DNA of 64,000 bases, from contig JADLBX010000032.1 in NCBI GenBank assembly GCA_020847435.1, positions 62,001 through 126,000 on the forward strand. The letters are read 5' to 3'. Position numbers and translations under genes: made by a program. Below, one piece after another: positions 1 through 8,633 of the stretch. Origin of the DNA: Anaerolineales bacterium (GTDB taxonomy: Bacteria; Chloroflexota; Anaerolineae; Anaerolineales; Villigracilaceae). The first letter of the stretch is position 1, and each line of letters starts with the position of its first letter. Under the pieces are notes generated by a model. The model was not told where the DNA came from. It saw nothing but the letters and a program-made list of their open reading frames with translations, and ran no database searches.

Positions 1-287
1 TTTGTCTGCTCGCGCACGACAAGCATCGGAGTTGAATACGTCGGTGTGATCGTTTTTGTCGCGGCAAGCGTCGGCGTTTTTTCGATGATGAAATTCGGGA
101 TAGGGGAAAACGTCGCGGTGATGGGGACGTCCGCGCCGTTGCGTCTGCCCTCGATAAACGTCGCTTCGATCGCCGTGGCGGCTTGCTCGTCCGTCGTCAG
201 TGGACGCGGCGCCGTCGGCAGGTTGCAGGCAAGGATCGCCGCGACCAGCGCGAGCGTCGCAGCGACAATGAACCGCTTCGCCCTCAT
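1..287 (-). CDS. Lipoprotein, N-terminal part (truncated by window edge)
   Basis: The first 95 codons of a minus-strand gene run off the left edge of the window. The start is a charged MRAKR followed by a hydrophobic stretch and a lipobox ending LAC with Cys at residue 21, so an exported lipoprotein is expected. The visible mature part is Thr/Pro-rich with no recognisable domain. The ATG overlaps the stop of the upstream serine hydrolase gene (ATGA, 284-287), which suggests translational coupling. Function unknown; the lipoprotein nature is read from the sequence. Confidence 0.7.
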   Translation of the reverse strand, partial: MRAKRFIVAATLALVAAILACNLPTAPRPLTTDEQAATAIEATFIEGRRNGADVPITATFSPIPNFIIEKTPTLAATKTITPTYSTPMLVVREQT

Positions 288-1642
288 TTGATCTTTTTGT
301 GCGCGCGTCCGCCGACTCGGAAATATTCCACGCGTCCTTTGGCGTCGCGGATCACGTCTGCCAGCGCGCCGTTGAAGGGTTCGTCCAGCCCGATGAGATT
401 ATCGCGGTCGTAGAACGCGAAGCGCATCGGCGCGAGCGCGGGACCTGGAGGCGTATCGGGCGTGGGGAATCCCCCGAGCGGGATGTGATGATAGACGAGA
501 TATTTTCCCTTCACTTTGAGGTCGAAACATTCTGTTCCGATCTTGTAGCGCCCGATGAGTTCTTTTCCATCTTGCGGATTCTTCATCGGCTTCGGCGATT
601 TGAGTTTGATTCCGAAATACAAGTCGAGCGCCCAGCCGAAGGTCTGCGCGGTGATAACGCCGCCGTTATCGTTGTTGGTGAGGATGGCGAGGGCGAAATC
701 TTTTTCGGGGATGAAGAAAAAGTATGCCTGCTGTCCGTTTGTCGCGCCGCCGTGCGCGTACGCGGTGAGATCGTCCGCATAGCGGATGAACCACGTGATA
801 CCCATGTCGCCGCGTCCGCCCGCGTTGACCTGCTTGACGCGCATGGCTTGAAGCGATTTGCGTTTGATGATTTTGTTTCCATTTCCCATGTGGAAGCGTG
901 CATACTTGAGCAAATCCCTCACCGTGCTGACCACTCCGCCCACGCCATTGCCCGCCCGCCCGATCGCCCACGGACGCGCAACCTGAACCTTTCCGTTCAC
1001 GATCTGATGACCGACAACGAAGCGATGCGTGAACAAAACATCGCTTGGATAAAGAAACGACATGTTCAAGCCAAGCGGGTCGAGAAGCATTTCTTGCAAC
1101 GCCTGCTCGTAGGGTTTTTTGGTCACAACTTCGATCACGCGTGAGGCGACGTTGAAGCCTGTGTTGTTGTACGACCAAATTTTTCCCAGCGGTTGGATTT
1201 GCGGAAGGTGTGCAATGTCCTTCACCATTTTATCGAGCGCGTCGTCGCCGTTGCCGAAGTCGTTGAAGTAATCGCCGACCCAGCCGCCCGTGTGCGTGAG
1301 CAAATGCCGAATTGTGACTTTCTTCGCCACGTTTTCGTCGCTCAGTTTGAAATCTTTGATGTACTTCCGCACGGGCGCGTCGAGATTCACCTTTCCTTGC
1401 TCGGCAAGCGCCATCAACAATGTGCCCGTGAACGTTTTGCTGATCGAGCCCGTTTGCATCAAGGTGTCGGCTGTGACAGGCAATGGATGTTCGACGCTTG
1501 TTACGCCGAATCCTTGCGCCCATTCTTTGCCTTTGTGGTAAATCCCAATCGAAACGCCTGGCACGTGCAGGCGTTTCATTTCTTTTTGAATACGAGAACC
1601 GATGGTCTTGAAATTTTCGGAGGATGATGTTTTTGTTTTCAT
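284..1642 (-). CDS. Serine hydrolase, beta-lactamase class C / penicillin-binding protein-like family
   Basis: A 452-residue protein of the beta-lactamase-related family, whose members hydrolyse amides or esters through a Ser/Lys pair. The SISK tetrad gives Ser66 and Lys69; a YNN triad (SYNNTG) and an AHGG motif follow in the expected order. The last hundred residues form a separate C-terminal region. No signal peptide is visible. The start at 1642 (MKTKTSSS) has AAGGG upstream; an in-frame ATG 8 codons earlier lies in a palindromic repeat and was rejected. The gene is last but one in the minus-strand series after hmgA. Substrate cannot be deduced. Confidence 0.85.
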   Translation of the reverse strand: MKTKTSSSENFKTIGSRIQKEMKRLHVPGVSIGIYHKGKEWAQGFGVTSVEHPLPVTADTLMQTGSISKTFTGTLLMALAEQGKVNLDAPVRKYIKDFKLSDENVAKKVTIRHLLTHTGGWVGDYFNDFGNGDDALDKMVKDIAHLPQIQPLGKIWSYNNTGFNVASRVIEVVTKKPYEQALQEMLLDPLGLNMSFLYPSDVLFTHRFVVGHQIVNGKVQVARPWAIGRAGNGVGGVVSTVRDLLKYARFHMGNGNKIIKRKSLQAMRVKQVNAGGRGDMGITWFIRYADDLTAYAHGGATNGQQAYFFFIPEKDFALAILTNNDNGGVITAQTFGWALDLYFGIKLKSPKPMKNPQDGKELIGRYKIGTECFDLKVKGKYLVYHHIPLGGFPTPDTPPGPALAPMRFAFYDRDNLIGLDEPFNGALADVIRDAKGRVEYFRVGGRAHKKIK

Positions 1643-1654
1643 GAATCCCTTAGC

Positions 1655-1734
1655 GCCGTACCGCAAGATTTATCTTGCGATTCATTGATTTATCATGTAG
1701 CGGCTGGCGCAAACTGAAGTTTGCGGTACGGGCG
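1655..1734. repeat. Paired small palindromes (CGCAAGAT/ATCTTGCG family)
   Basis: Two palindromes in tandem: CGCAAGATTTATCTTGCG and CGCAAACTGAAGTTTGCG, each with GTACGG-like flanks. The same pair of modules recurs at 59690-59731, so this is a dispersed repeat family and not a local hairpin. It separates hmgA from the serine hydrolase gene. Confidence 0.75.
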
Positions 1735-1748
1735 AACTGCGCGGCGAA

Positions 1749-2915
1749 TTACTCTCCGCTTCCCTCCATCCACGTGGACTGGTACTCGGGCTTCTCGAAT
1801 TCGAGCGCGTCCTTGGTGAGATGCAGGGGATAGAACGTATCCACCATCACGGCGAGTTCCTGCGTTTCTTTTTTGCCGATGCTGGCTTCCGTCATCCCAG
1901 GTTGCGGACCGTGCGCCAAGCCGTAAGGGTGCATGGAAATGTCCGAGCGGTCAATGCCTTTGCGCGACATGAAGTTACCTTCCGCGTAATAGATCACTTC
2001 ATCCGAGTTGACGTTCGAATGGCTGTACGGCGCGGGGATGGCGAGCGGATGATAGTCGAACAGGCGCGGCACGAACGAACAGACGACGAAGTTATGCCCG
2101 TCGAAGGTTTGATGCGCTGGCGGCGGCTGATGCACGCGTCCCGTGATCGGCTCGAAATCTTCGATGTTGAAGATCCACGGGTAGAGATAACCGTCCCAGC
2201 CGACCACGTCGAACGGGTGGTAATCCAAAATGTGTTTGCTGAGGCGGTCGCGCACTTTGACGTGAACTTCAAATTCGCCGCGTTCGGTGTGCGTTTCCAA
2301 TTCTTCGGGTGTGCGGATGTCGCGTTCGCAATACGGCGCGTGTTCGAGCAGTTGACCAAAATTATTTCGGTAACGCTTCGGCGGCTCGATCTGCGACGGG
2401 TTCTCGATGGTGAAGAAGCGCGCTTCGCTCCCGTCAATGTGCATTTGCCACGTAGCGCCGAACGGAATCACGATGTAATCGCCCTTGCGGAATTTGAGAT
2501 TGCCGAATTGCGATTTCAATACGCCGCTCCCCTCATGCACCCACCACGTTTCGTATGCCTGCGCGTTGCGATAGAAATAATCCATGCTCTTGGAGGCGCG
2601 CGCCACGCCGAGAATCACATCCTTGTTGGCGAGCAGGGGAATGCGCGCCGAGACCGCGTCGCCTCCGAGCGGCGCGTCGGCGGTTTTGAAGGCGCGGTGG
2701 CGGATCGGTCCGAACTCAACCGTCTCAGGCAAGCGCGAGCCGAGGTCTTCAGTGTGCTTCACGCGCGCGGGGATGAAGTTGTGATACAGGATGGATTGAA
2801 GCGAAGAGAATCCCTCCAAGCCCATTAACTCCTCACGATACAGTTCGCCGTTCGCTTTGCGGAATTGCGTGTGGCGTTTGTGGGGAATCTCTCCGAGTTT
2901 TTGGTAGAAAGGCAT
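1749..2915 (-). CDS. hmgA: Homogentisate 1,2-dioxygenase
   Basis: A 388-residue cupin-type dioxygenase that opens the ring of homogentisate to maleylacetoacetate in tyrosine and phenylalanine catabolism. Family features seen: FDVVGWDGYLYPW, the region from FDGHNF to RLFDYHPLAIPAPY, SNVNSDEVIYY, and the His-rich ISMHPYGLAHGPQPG segment that carries iron ligands. It is slightly shorter than the classical ~430-residue enzymes, as often in bacteria. AGGAG precedes the ATG. It lies 9 bp after a lipoprotein gene and in the same direction as the FAH-family gene and hpd, which makes a homogentisate pathway very likely. No maleylacetoacetate isomerase is seen nearby. Confidence 0.93.
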   Translation of the reverse strand: MPFYQKLGEIPHKRHTQFRKANGELYREELMGLEGFSSLQSILYHNFIPARVKHTEDLGSRLPETVEFGPIRHRAFKTADAPLGGDAVSARIPLLANKDVILGVARASKSMDYFYRNAQAYETWWVHEGSGVLKSQFGNLKFRKGDYIVIPFGATWQMHIDGSEARFFTIENPSQIEPPKRYRNNFGQLLEHAPYCERDIRTPEELETHTERGEFEVHVKVRDRLSKHILDYHPFDVVGWDGYLYPWIFNIEDFEPITGRVHQPPPAHQTFDGHNFVVCSFVPRLFDYHPLAIPAPYSHSNVNSDEVIYYAEGNFMSRKGIDRSDISMHPYGLAHGPQPGMTEASIGKKETQELAVMVDTFYPLHLTKDALEFEKPEYQSTWMEGSGE

Positions 2916-2924
2916 GGAAATCTC

Positions 2925-3782
2925 CTAGGGCGTAATCTGAATGGATTGGATCAACGCGTCCAATTGAGCGAGGGACGGGGAAAACGACGCGGGGTCAGCC
3001 GCGTTGAGTTTATCTGTGATCGCAAGATAATACGCGTCCATTTCGCCCGGGGCGGCGCTGGCAAAATCGGGGAAGACGATCCCGTCTGCGGATGGATTAT
3101 CGGCTGTGGATTGAAGCGGCGAATGGATCGGAAAAACGGCGACCACGTAATACTTGCCGTCGCTCGTGAGCCCTTGAAAATGATACGCCTGCCCGGTCTG
3201 GGTGATCGGACTGGGGAATTGAGTGTAATGCGAAATCATCCGCACTCCGTTGCCGCTCTCGAACTGAACCAATTTCCCCTGCGCGACCAGAATTTGCCCG
3301 GCATTGAAGAACGGCACAGCGGGAGCGGACTCAACGTTGATCGGCATGGACGGGCTGGCAAGTAACGCGCGCAACTTGGGCAGGCTGATGCTTCCGCCCG
3401 GGTTGAGTTCTTCGTAGCCTTGCGCGGGAAAAACGATGAATTTGGGTCTAACCGCCTGCTCGTCATCCGCGACCGCGTATCCGCTGAACGTGAAAAAAAC
3501 ATGCTCGGGCGCCATTTCCCAGGGCGGGGCATCTTCGCCAGAGGTTGGCGTCACTTCTCCTGTGGCGTTTTCAGCCAAACCCTCTGGGATGGTAAACGAA
3601 ATATTTTGGAACGTGATCGTCGTCCCTTGCTCGACTGGCGCTACAGCCGTCAGCGCTTGAATTGTTTCAGCGACAACAACAGCAACATCCTGTGTGGGTT
3701 GAGGGGCTTGAGCGGTTGGACTCGCGCAACCCGCCAATAACAATACGATCCATACGCTTGCGATTCGGTTGATGGATTTCAT
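2925..3782 (-). CDS. Putative lipoprotein of unknown function
   Basis: A 285-residue protein with a signal peptide ending in LLAGC (Cys19), so a lipoprotein. The mature part is Ser/Pro/Thr-rich at first, then a globular domain without a family I recognise. Its start overlaps the stop of the FAH-family gene (3779-3782, ATGA), and its stop lies 9 bp before hmgA, so it is embedded in the tyrosine catabolic operon. That position is odd for a surface lipoprotein and may reflect gene shuffling instead of a pathway role. Confidence 0.7.
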   Translation of the reverse strand: MKSINRIASVWIVLLLAGCASPTAQAPQPTQDVAVVVAETIQALTAVAPVEQGTTITFQNISFTIPEGLAENATGEVTPTSGEDAPPWEMAPEHVFFTFSGYAVADDEQAVRPKFIVFPAQGYEELNPGGSISLPKLRALLASPSMPINVESAPAVPFFNAGQILVAQGKLVQFESGNGVRMISHYTQFPSPITQTGQAYHFQGLTSDGKYYVVAVFPIHSPLQSTADNPSADGIVFPDFASAAPGEMDAYYLAITDKLNAADPASFSPSLAQLDALIQSIQITP

Positions 3783-4666
3783 TGGGTTGATTTTTCTCCG
3801 ACGACATTTCGTAAAATACCGATCCGTTCCACTTCTAATTCAACCACGTCGCCCTCGCTCAACCACGGACCCTGAAACTTCGTCAGTTCGAGCAGGCATC
3901 CCGTGCCGACAGTTCCCGATCCGATCACGTCGCCAGGGTACAGCGCCGTCGAGTCGGAGGCGCGGGCGATGATCTCGCCGAACGACCAGTGCATGTCTTT
4001 CCAATTGCCTCTGGAAAATTCCTTGCCGTTGACTCGCGCGGCCATTTCGAGATCGTACACGCCCGCGCGTCCCGCCGCCTTGTCGGCAATCGCTTCAGAC
4101 GTGATTATGACTGGTCCAAAAGCGGAAGCGAAATCCTTGCCTTTGGCGGGACCGAGTCCCACGACCATCTCCTTGCGTTGCACATCACGCGCCGACCAAT
4201 CGTTGAAGATGGTGTAGCCGAAGATGTGCTTCTCCGCGTCTTCGGCTTTGATGTTCATTCCTCCCTTGCCGATGATCGCGGCGATTTCGAGTTCGTAATC
4301 CATCGCTTGCGTGTAATGCGGATATGGAATCGTGTCGTCGTGACCGAACGCCGTGTTCGGGTTCGTGAAGTAGAAGACAGGGAACTGATACCATTCTTCG
4401 GGGACTTCACGTCCACGATTCTTGTTGGCGGTTTTCACGTGTTGTTCAAACGCGTAGCCGTCACGGAGCGTGTTCGGCTTGAGCGGCGACAGGAACTTCA
4501 CCTCATCGAGCGCGAGCGATTCCTTGGCGGCTTTCTTCGCCGCGACCTCCGCGCCTGCGGCGATCACCGCGAGCATGTCGGGGTAGGGCAGGGTGTGGAC
4601 TCGGTCGTCCACGACGAGGGCAGGCTGAGTTGTGGAGCGAAGCGTTGATACGGTAGCGAATTTCAT
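3779..4666 (-). CDS. Fumarylacetoacetate hydrolase-family protein
   Basis: A 295-residue FAH-fold enzyme. The metal-binding and catalytic signatures of the family are visible: DYELEIAAIIGKGG, IFGYTIFNDWSARDVQ, and LGPAKGKDFASAFGP. Sitting between hpd and hmgA, the likely reaction is hydrolysis of fumarylacetoacetate to fumarate and acetoacetate. The family also contains decarboxylases and acylpyruvases, so exact specificity is inferred from context. No clear ribosome-binding site precedes the ATG; a dispersed palindromic repeat lies immediately upstream (4678-4765). Confidence 0.85.
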   Translation of the reverse strand: MKFATVSTLRSTTQPALVVDDRVHTLPYPDMLAVIAAGAEVAAKKAAKESLALDEVKFLSPLKPNTLRDGYAFEQHVKTANKNRGREVPEEWYQFPVFYFTNPNTAFGHDDTIPYPHYTQAMDYELEIAAIIGKGGMNIKAEDAEKHIFGYTIFNDWSARDVQRKEMVVGLGPAKGKDFASAFGPVIITSEAIADKAAGRAGVYDLEMAARVNGKEFSRGNWKDMHWSFGEIIARASDSTALYPGDVIGSGTVGTGCLLELTKFQGPWLSEGDVVELEVERIGILRNVVGEKSTQ

Positions 4667-4677
4667 TTCGTTATATT

Positions 4678-4765
4678 ATGTCGTTGCGAGGAGCGGTTCT
4701 TGCGACGAAGCAATCTCCTCGTTAAGATGGGGGTTGCTTCGCCGCTTCGCGGCTCGCAACGACAT
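4678..4765. repeat. Dispersed palindromic repeat, TGTCRTTGCGAG family
   Basis: The element opens with ATGTCGTTGCGAGGAGCG, contains GAAGCAATCTCC and a reversed GGTTGCTTCG, and closes with CTCGCAACGACAT, so it folds into a long hairpin. Relatives occur at 26568, 42267, 46815, 47944, 55574, 56523 and 58663. It occupies the whole hpd to FAH-family gap. Confidence 0.85.
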
Positions 4766-4774
4766 GTTCCTTTA

Positions 4775-5902
4775 TTAGAGATTTCCTCGTCGTTCTTGTT
4801 CCAACTCAATCGACTCGAACAGCGCTTTGAAGTTGCCTTTGCCGAATCCTTTTGCGCCGTGGCGTTGGATGACTTCGATGAACATCGTCGGGCGGTCTTG
4901 AATCGGGCGGGTGAAGATCTGCAGGAGGTAGCCTTCGTCGTCGCGGTCAACGAGGATGCCGAGTTCGTGAATCGCTTTCATATCTTCCTTGATCGTGCCG
5001 ACGCGGTCGGGAAGAACTTCGTAATACGTATCTGGCACGCGCAGGAACTCGACGCCGCGTCTGCGAAGTTCGTCAACCGTTTTGAGAATATCGCCCGTGA
5101 TGATGGCGATGTGTTGCGCGCCAGGCGAGAGGTAATAATCGAGATACTCCTCGATCTGACTCTTGCGTTTGCCTTCGGCGGGTTCGTTGATCGGGAACTT
5201 GACGCGTCCGTTGCCGTTCTGCATCACCTTCGACATCAACGCCGAATATTCGGTGGAAATATCTTTATCGTCGAAGTGCAGAAGTTGGCGGAAGCCCATC
5301 ACCTGATGATAAAAATTCACCCAGTGATTCATCTTGCCCAACTGCACGTTGCCCACGATGTGGTCAATTGCGGCGAGACCCGTCGACTCGGCTTCATGCT
5401 TGATGGGACGATACGTGGGCGCAAACACGCCTTTGTAATCGTCGCGGTCAACGAAGACGTGCAACGTTTCGCCGTAGGTGTAAATGGCAGACGTGCGGTA
5501 AATGCCGTGGTCGTCTTTTTCTTCACGCGGCGCCCAACCAGACCTGCCTCCGCGCGCGGTAGTTTCCTTCCATGCTTTTTCCACATCGTCCACGCCGAGC
5601 GCGATAACTTTCACGCCATCGCCATGCACCATGTGATGCGCGGCAAGCGGACTCGACGGTGAGTACGGCGCAGAAACGACAAACCGCGCTTGCCCCGATT
5701 CCAACACATACGAAGCGAAGTCGCGGTTGCCTGTTTCAAGTCCCGAATAGGCAATGGGCTTGAAGCCGAACGCCTTCCACCAATAATACATGGCGTGCTT
5801 GGCGTTGCCCACGTAAAAGTGAACGTGATCGAATGATTTGATTTTCAGGAAGTCCGCCTCTTCGGTCATCGGGCGGGTTTCGGGTTGAACGGTTGTAGCC
5901 AT
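4775..5902 (-). CDS. hpd: 4-Hydroxyphenylpyruvate dioxygenase
   Basis: A 375-residue non-haem iron dioxygenase that converts 4-hydroxyphenylpyruvate to homogentisate. Two vicinal-oxygen-chelate domains are present: the N-terminal half opens with FDHVHFYVGNAK, the C-terminal half with IDHIVGNV. The iron ligands are expected at His of DHIVGN, His of GAQHIAI and Glu of MFIEVIQR near the C-terminus. The start at 5902 is chosen because AAAGGAGG lies 6 bases upstream; the open frame continues upstream without family similarity. It is the first gene of the tyrosine degradation cluster. Confidence 0.95.
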   Translation of the reverse strand: MATTVQPETRPMTEEADFLKIKSFDHVHFYVGNAKHAMYYWWKAFGFKPIAYSGLETGNRDFASYVLESGQARFVVSAPYSPSSPLAAHHMVHGDGVKVIALGVDDVEKAWKETTARGGRSGWAPREEKDDHGIYRTSAIYTYGETLHVFVDRDDYKGVFAPTYRPIKHEAESTGLAAIDHIVGNVQLGKMNHWVNFYHQVMGFRQLLHFDDKDISTEYSALMSKVMQNGNGRVKFPINEPAEGKRKSQIEEYLDYYLSPGAQHIAIITGDILKTVDELRRRGVEFLRVPDTYYEVLPDRVGTIKEDMKAIHELGILVDRDDEGYLLQIFTRPIQDRPTMFIEVIQRHGAKGFGKGNFKALFESIELEQERRGNL

Positions 5903-6002
5903 CGAGCCTCCTTTGTTGAGATAGAACGATTCTACGACAAAGAGAGTTCGATTGCAAATGAAAAACTTATGTGGCGCAGAGGGTGCGTCGCACCGTGTGC
6001 GA

Positions 6003-6917
6003 CTACGGCTTCGGATGCGCGACGAAAAATTCCCAGATGACTTCGCTGGCGGAAATCGCTTGTGTCGGTTCATCGCCTGCGGGACCCGCTGGACCGTCAC
6101 TGCCTGGCCACGCGTGTTTGCCCCCGACGATGGTGTACAGATGCACCGCGCTATTCGACGCACATTCGTCATACGCTTCAATTCGGACCTCGGGCTGGTT
6201 CGCCGACTTCGGCGTTTTCGCACATTGATCGTGGTCCAACCAAAAATTGATCGACTCTTCCACAGACTCGTAGTCAACGTTTGTGATGGAATCGTCGCCG
6301 ACTCCTCCGTCGTAGGGGAGGTGAGTATCGTCTGTGCCGTGGATGTGAATCACCGACACAGGCTCGCTCGGATCACATTCAGCGTAATTCAACGTCCCCG
6401 AGACGGGACCGATCGCCGCGAAAATATCCGCCGCTTCGCACGCCAGCCGATACGACATGATTCCGCCGTTGGAAAATCCCGCCGCGTAAATTCGCTTTGG
6501 GTCAATGTTGTATTGCGATTGGAGTTCGGCGATCAACGCGCGGACAAAGCCGACATCGTCAATTTGATTCTGAGCCGCGTAGCCGCAACACGCGCCGCCG
6601 TTCCATGTGAGGACGTTGCTATCGAGGCGACCTGTCCCGTTCGGGTAGACGACGATGAATCCATTTTTGTCGGCGAGTTCGTTGAAGCCGCTGACTCGGC
6701 GTTGGTTTTCTGCATTGCCTCCGCCGCCGTGAAAAGATAGCACAAGTGGAATGGGTTTGCTTGCATCATACGATGAGGGGACATGCAAAATATACGTCCG
6801 CTCAATGCCGTCGTGGGTAATGGATTCTGTCGAATCGGTTGGGGTGGCGGGAACGGTTTGGACGCAGGCGAGCAGGCTGAACGTCAGCGCGAGAAGCGTG
6901 ATTTGAATCCGCTTCAT
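6003..6917 (-). CDS. Secreted PHB-depolymerase/feruloyl-esterase-like lipoprotein
   Basis: A 304-residue alpha/beta hydrolase with a lipoprotein signal peptide (LLAC, Cys18). The oxyanion segment LSFHGGGGN, the nucleophile elbow GFSNGG, VIHIHGTDD with the acid residue and GGKHAWPG with the catalytic His are all in order, as in the esterase family that includes LpqC and polyhydroxybutyrate depolymerases. It acts outside the membrane on an ester substrate that cannot be named. The stop overlaps no other gene; the start overlaps the stop of the YbaK gene by 4 bp. Confidence 0.85.
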   Translation of the reverse strand: MKRIQITLLALTFSLLACVQTVPATPTDSTESITHDGIERTYILHVPSSYDASKPIPLVLSFHGGGGNAENQRRVSGFNELADKNGFIVVYPNGTGRLDSNVLTWNGGACCGYAAQNQIDDVGFVRALIAELQSQYNIDPKRIYAAGFSNGGIMSYRLACEAADIFAAIGPVSGTLNYAECDPSEPVSVIHIHGTDDTHLPYDGGVGDDSITNVDYESVEESINFWLDHDQCAKTPKSANQPEVRIEAYDECASNSAVHLYTIVGGKHAWPGSDGPAGPAGDEPTQAISASEVIWEFFVAHPKP

Positions 6918-7393
6918 GGTTTGACGCGCGCGACTTTTCCGCCCGTCATCTTTTGCAGATCGGAAGTCTGCAATTCAAAGATGGCGTTGGGTGTGCCCGC
7001 CGCCGCCCAAACGGTTTGATATTTTAGAAAATCTTCGTCGAGGTAGGTTTCGATTTTTTGCGTGTGACCGATGGGAGGCACGCCGCCGATGGCAAAGCCC
7101 GTGACGGCGCGCGCAAAATCGGCGTCGGCTTTGCCAATGGGCTCGCCCGCGTATTCGCCGATGCGTTTTTCGTCGACGCGGTTGGCGCCGCTGGTGAGGA
7201 CGAGGACGGGCTTGTTCGATTCTTTGCCTTTGAAGATGAGGGACTTCACGATTTGACCGAGCGCGCATCCCGCGCGGTCGGCGGCTTCTTGCGCGGTGCG
7301 CGTGGACTTGGCGTGTTCGATCACGGCATAGTTGTAGCCGAGCGAGTGGAGCAGGTCTTGAATTTTTTGTGCGGAGGGGGAGAGGGTTGACAT
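6914..7393 (-). CDS. YbaK/EbsC-type aminoacyl-tRNA deacylase
   Basis: A 159-residue single-domain protein of the YbaK/ProX editing family, which hydrolyses mischarged aminoacyl-tRNA in trans. Typical segments: STRTAQEAADRAGC, IVKSLIFKGK with the conserved Lys, LTSGANRVDE, and GFAIGGVPPIGH. The start at 7393 (MSTLSPSA) is preferred; the 12 earlier codons fall next to a GTAGACA repeat. No strong ribosome-binding site is visible. Confidence 0.85.
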   Translation of the reverse strand: MSTLSPSAQKIQDLLHSLGYNYAVIEHAKSTRTAQEAADRAGCALGQIVKSLIFKGKESNKPVLVLTSGANRVDEKRIGEYAGEPIGKADADFARAVTGFAIGGVPPIGHTQKIETYLDEDFLKYQTVWAAAGTPNAIFELQTSDLQKMTGGKVARVKP

Positions 7394-7413
7394 GGGGAAG
7401 ATGGGGGTTGGGG

Positions 7414-7469
7414 GTAGACAGGTAAACAAGGAAACAAGTAGACACGTGTTTACCTGTCTACTTGTCTAC
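7414..7469. repeat. GTAGACAAGTA-type repeat forming a hairpin
   Basis: Strings of GTAGACA, GTAAACA and their reverse complements; GTAGACAGGTAAACA pairs exactly with TGTTTACCTGTCTAC. Related repeats lie at 51055, 51690 and 60639, and a short piece lies inside alaS at 21666. It fills the gap upstream of the YbaK gene. Confidence 0.8.
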
Positions 7470-7501
7470 CTTTTACGTGTTTCCGATTTTCGCCAATTAT
7501 A

Positions 7502-7918
7502 TCAGGTCAATTTTCTCTGATACTTGATCTGCCATAAAACGCGCCACGTAACCCCGCCGTCATCGGAGCGTTCCCAATTCCAGTTGAAACGATTTGTGTC
7601 AATGTTGTACCAAACCATGCGTTGTTTGCACGCTTCGCCCTTGACGATGGCGTCGCGGCTGAGGATCATTTTTTCTTCATCCAATTTTCCAGTGAAATCA
7701 AGATACGAGCCTGTGTTGTCCACCCATGTTTGACACCAGAGATTTCGTTCGGAATCGTAGGCGGAGAAGCTCAATCCTTGCAAACCTCCGCCGTCGAAGT
7801 TCTCTCGAATGATCTTTCCATCCAGAATCCGTTCGATGCGGTTTGTGCCTTTGCCGTCCTCGCCCCACGTCACATCCCATTCGCCGAGCCAGAAATCGAA
7901 TTGGTTTTCAGGGTTCAT
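7502..7918 (-). CDS. DUF1579-like small protein
   Basis: A 138-residue protein without signal peptide. It begins with FDFWLGEWDVTW, and the FxxWLGxWxxT pattern, followed by beta strands rich in aromatic residues, is typical of the DUF1579 beta-barrel family (lipocalin-like fold, function unknown). The start at 7918 is preceded by GGAGAGG. Divergent from the acyltransferase gene at 7998. Function cannot be assigned. Confidence 0.7.
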   Translation of the reverse strand: MNPENQFDFWLGEWDVTWGEDGKGTNRIERILDGKIIRENFDGGGLQGLSFSAYDSERNLWCQTWVDNTGSYLDFTGKLDEEKMILSRDAIVKGEACKQRMVWYNIDTNRFNWNWERSDDGGVTWRVLWQIKYQRKLT

Positions 7919-7997
7919 GTTCCTCTCCGTGTTTGTGATGCCGTATAATCTACCATGCTGAATAACTTTCCACACCCTTCTTGAGAAGGTTTTATCC

Positions 7998-8633
7998 ATG
8001 CCTGTTCTTAAAGTTGCTCTTGCTCTTCTTGTAAGCGCTTTGCCGTTGAACGCTTTGCGCGTCCTCGGCTACAAGTTGTTGTTTGGTTATCGAATTGACA
8101 ATTCCAAAATCGGCTTTGGCACGGTCATCGCTGTTGATGAATTCTCTCTCTCGAAATCGAAAATCGGATTGTTCAACCTGTTCATTGGACCGATGAGAAT
8201 TGAGATTGGGCAAGGCGCTTCGATTCAAAACCGCAACTCGTTCGTCTGCGGCTACTGGGTTTTGCGAGCGGAGAACCGCGACAAGAATTACACGCGGAGA
8301 CTCATAATCGGCGCGGAGACGTTGATCACGTCGGGGCATTATTTCGATGTGGCGGGGACGTTCAAACTCGGCGACCGTTCATGGATTGCGGGAATTGGCT
8401 CGCAGTTTTGGACACACGGCGTCGGCGTGCGCGACCGCGACATTGAAATCGGAAGCGATTGCTATCTCGGCAGCGCTGTCCGTTTTGCGCCAGGGTCGGC
8501 GATCGGCGATAATGTCCTTGTGGCGATGGGAAGCGTAGTCAGCGGGAAAATGGAAGCGAACAACGCGCTGGTAGGCGGAGTCCCTGCGAAGGTGTTGAAG
8601 GAAAATTACGATTGGAAGTCACAGAATGAGTGA
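7998..8633 (+). CDS. Hexapeptide-repeat acyltransferase
   Basis: A 211-residue protein with left-handed beta-helix hexapeptide repeats (for example IEIGQGASI, IEIGSDCYLGSAVRFAPGSAIGDNVLVAMGS) and the ending GGVPAKVLKENYDW, typical of acyl-CoA or acyl-ACP dependent O-acetyltransferases of the LbetaH/WbbJ type. An N-terminal hydrophobic stretch could associate with the membrane. A TATAAT box lies at about 7940. It overlaps the following methyltransferase gene by 8 bp, so the two are probably co-translated, perhaps in modification of a glycan or metabolite. Confidence 0.85.
   Translation: MPVLKVALALLVSALPLNALRVLGYKLLFGYRIDNSKIGFGTVIAVDEFSLSKSKIGLFNLFIGPMRIEIGQGASIQNRNSFVCGYWVLRAENRDKNYTRRLIIGAETLITSGHYFDVAGTFKLGDRSWIAGIGSQFWTHGVGVRDRDIEIGSDCYLGSAVRFAPGSAIGDNVLVAMGSVVSGKMEANNALVGGVPAKVLKENYDWKSQNE

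Noticed and set aside
1821-2828. Long open frame opposite hmgA
   Set aside because: It is the complement of a conserved enzyme in GC-rich DNA and its translation shows no family features.
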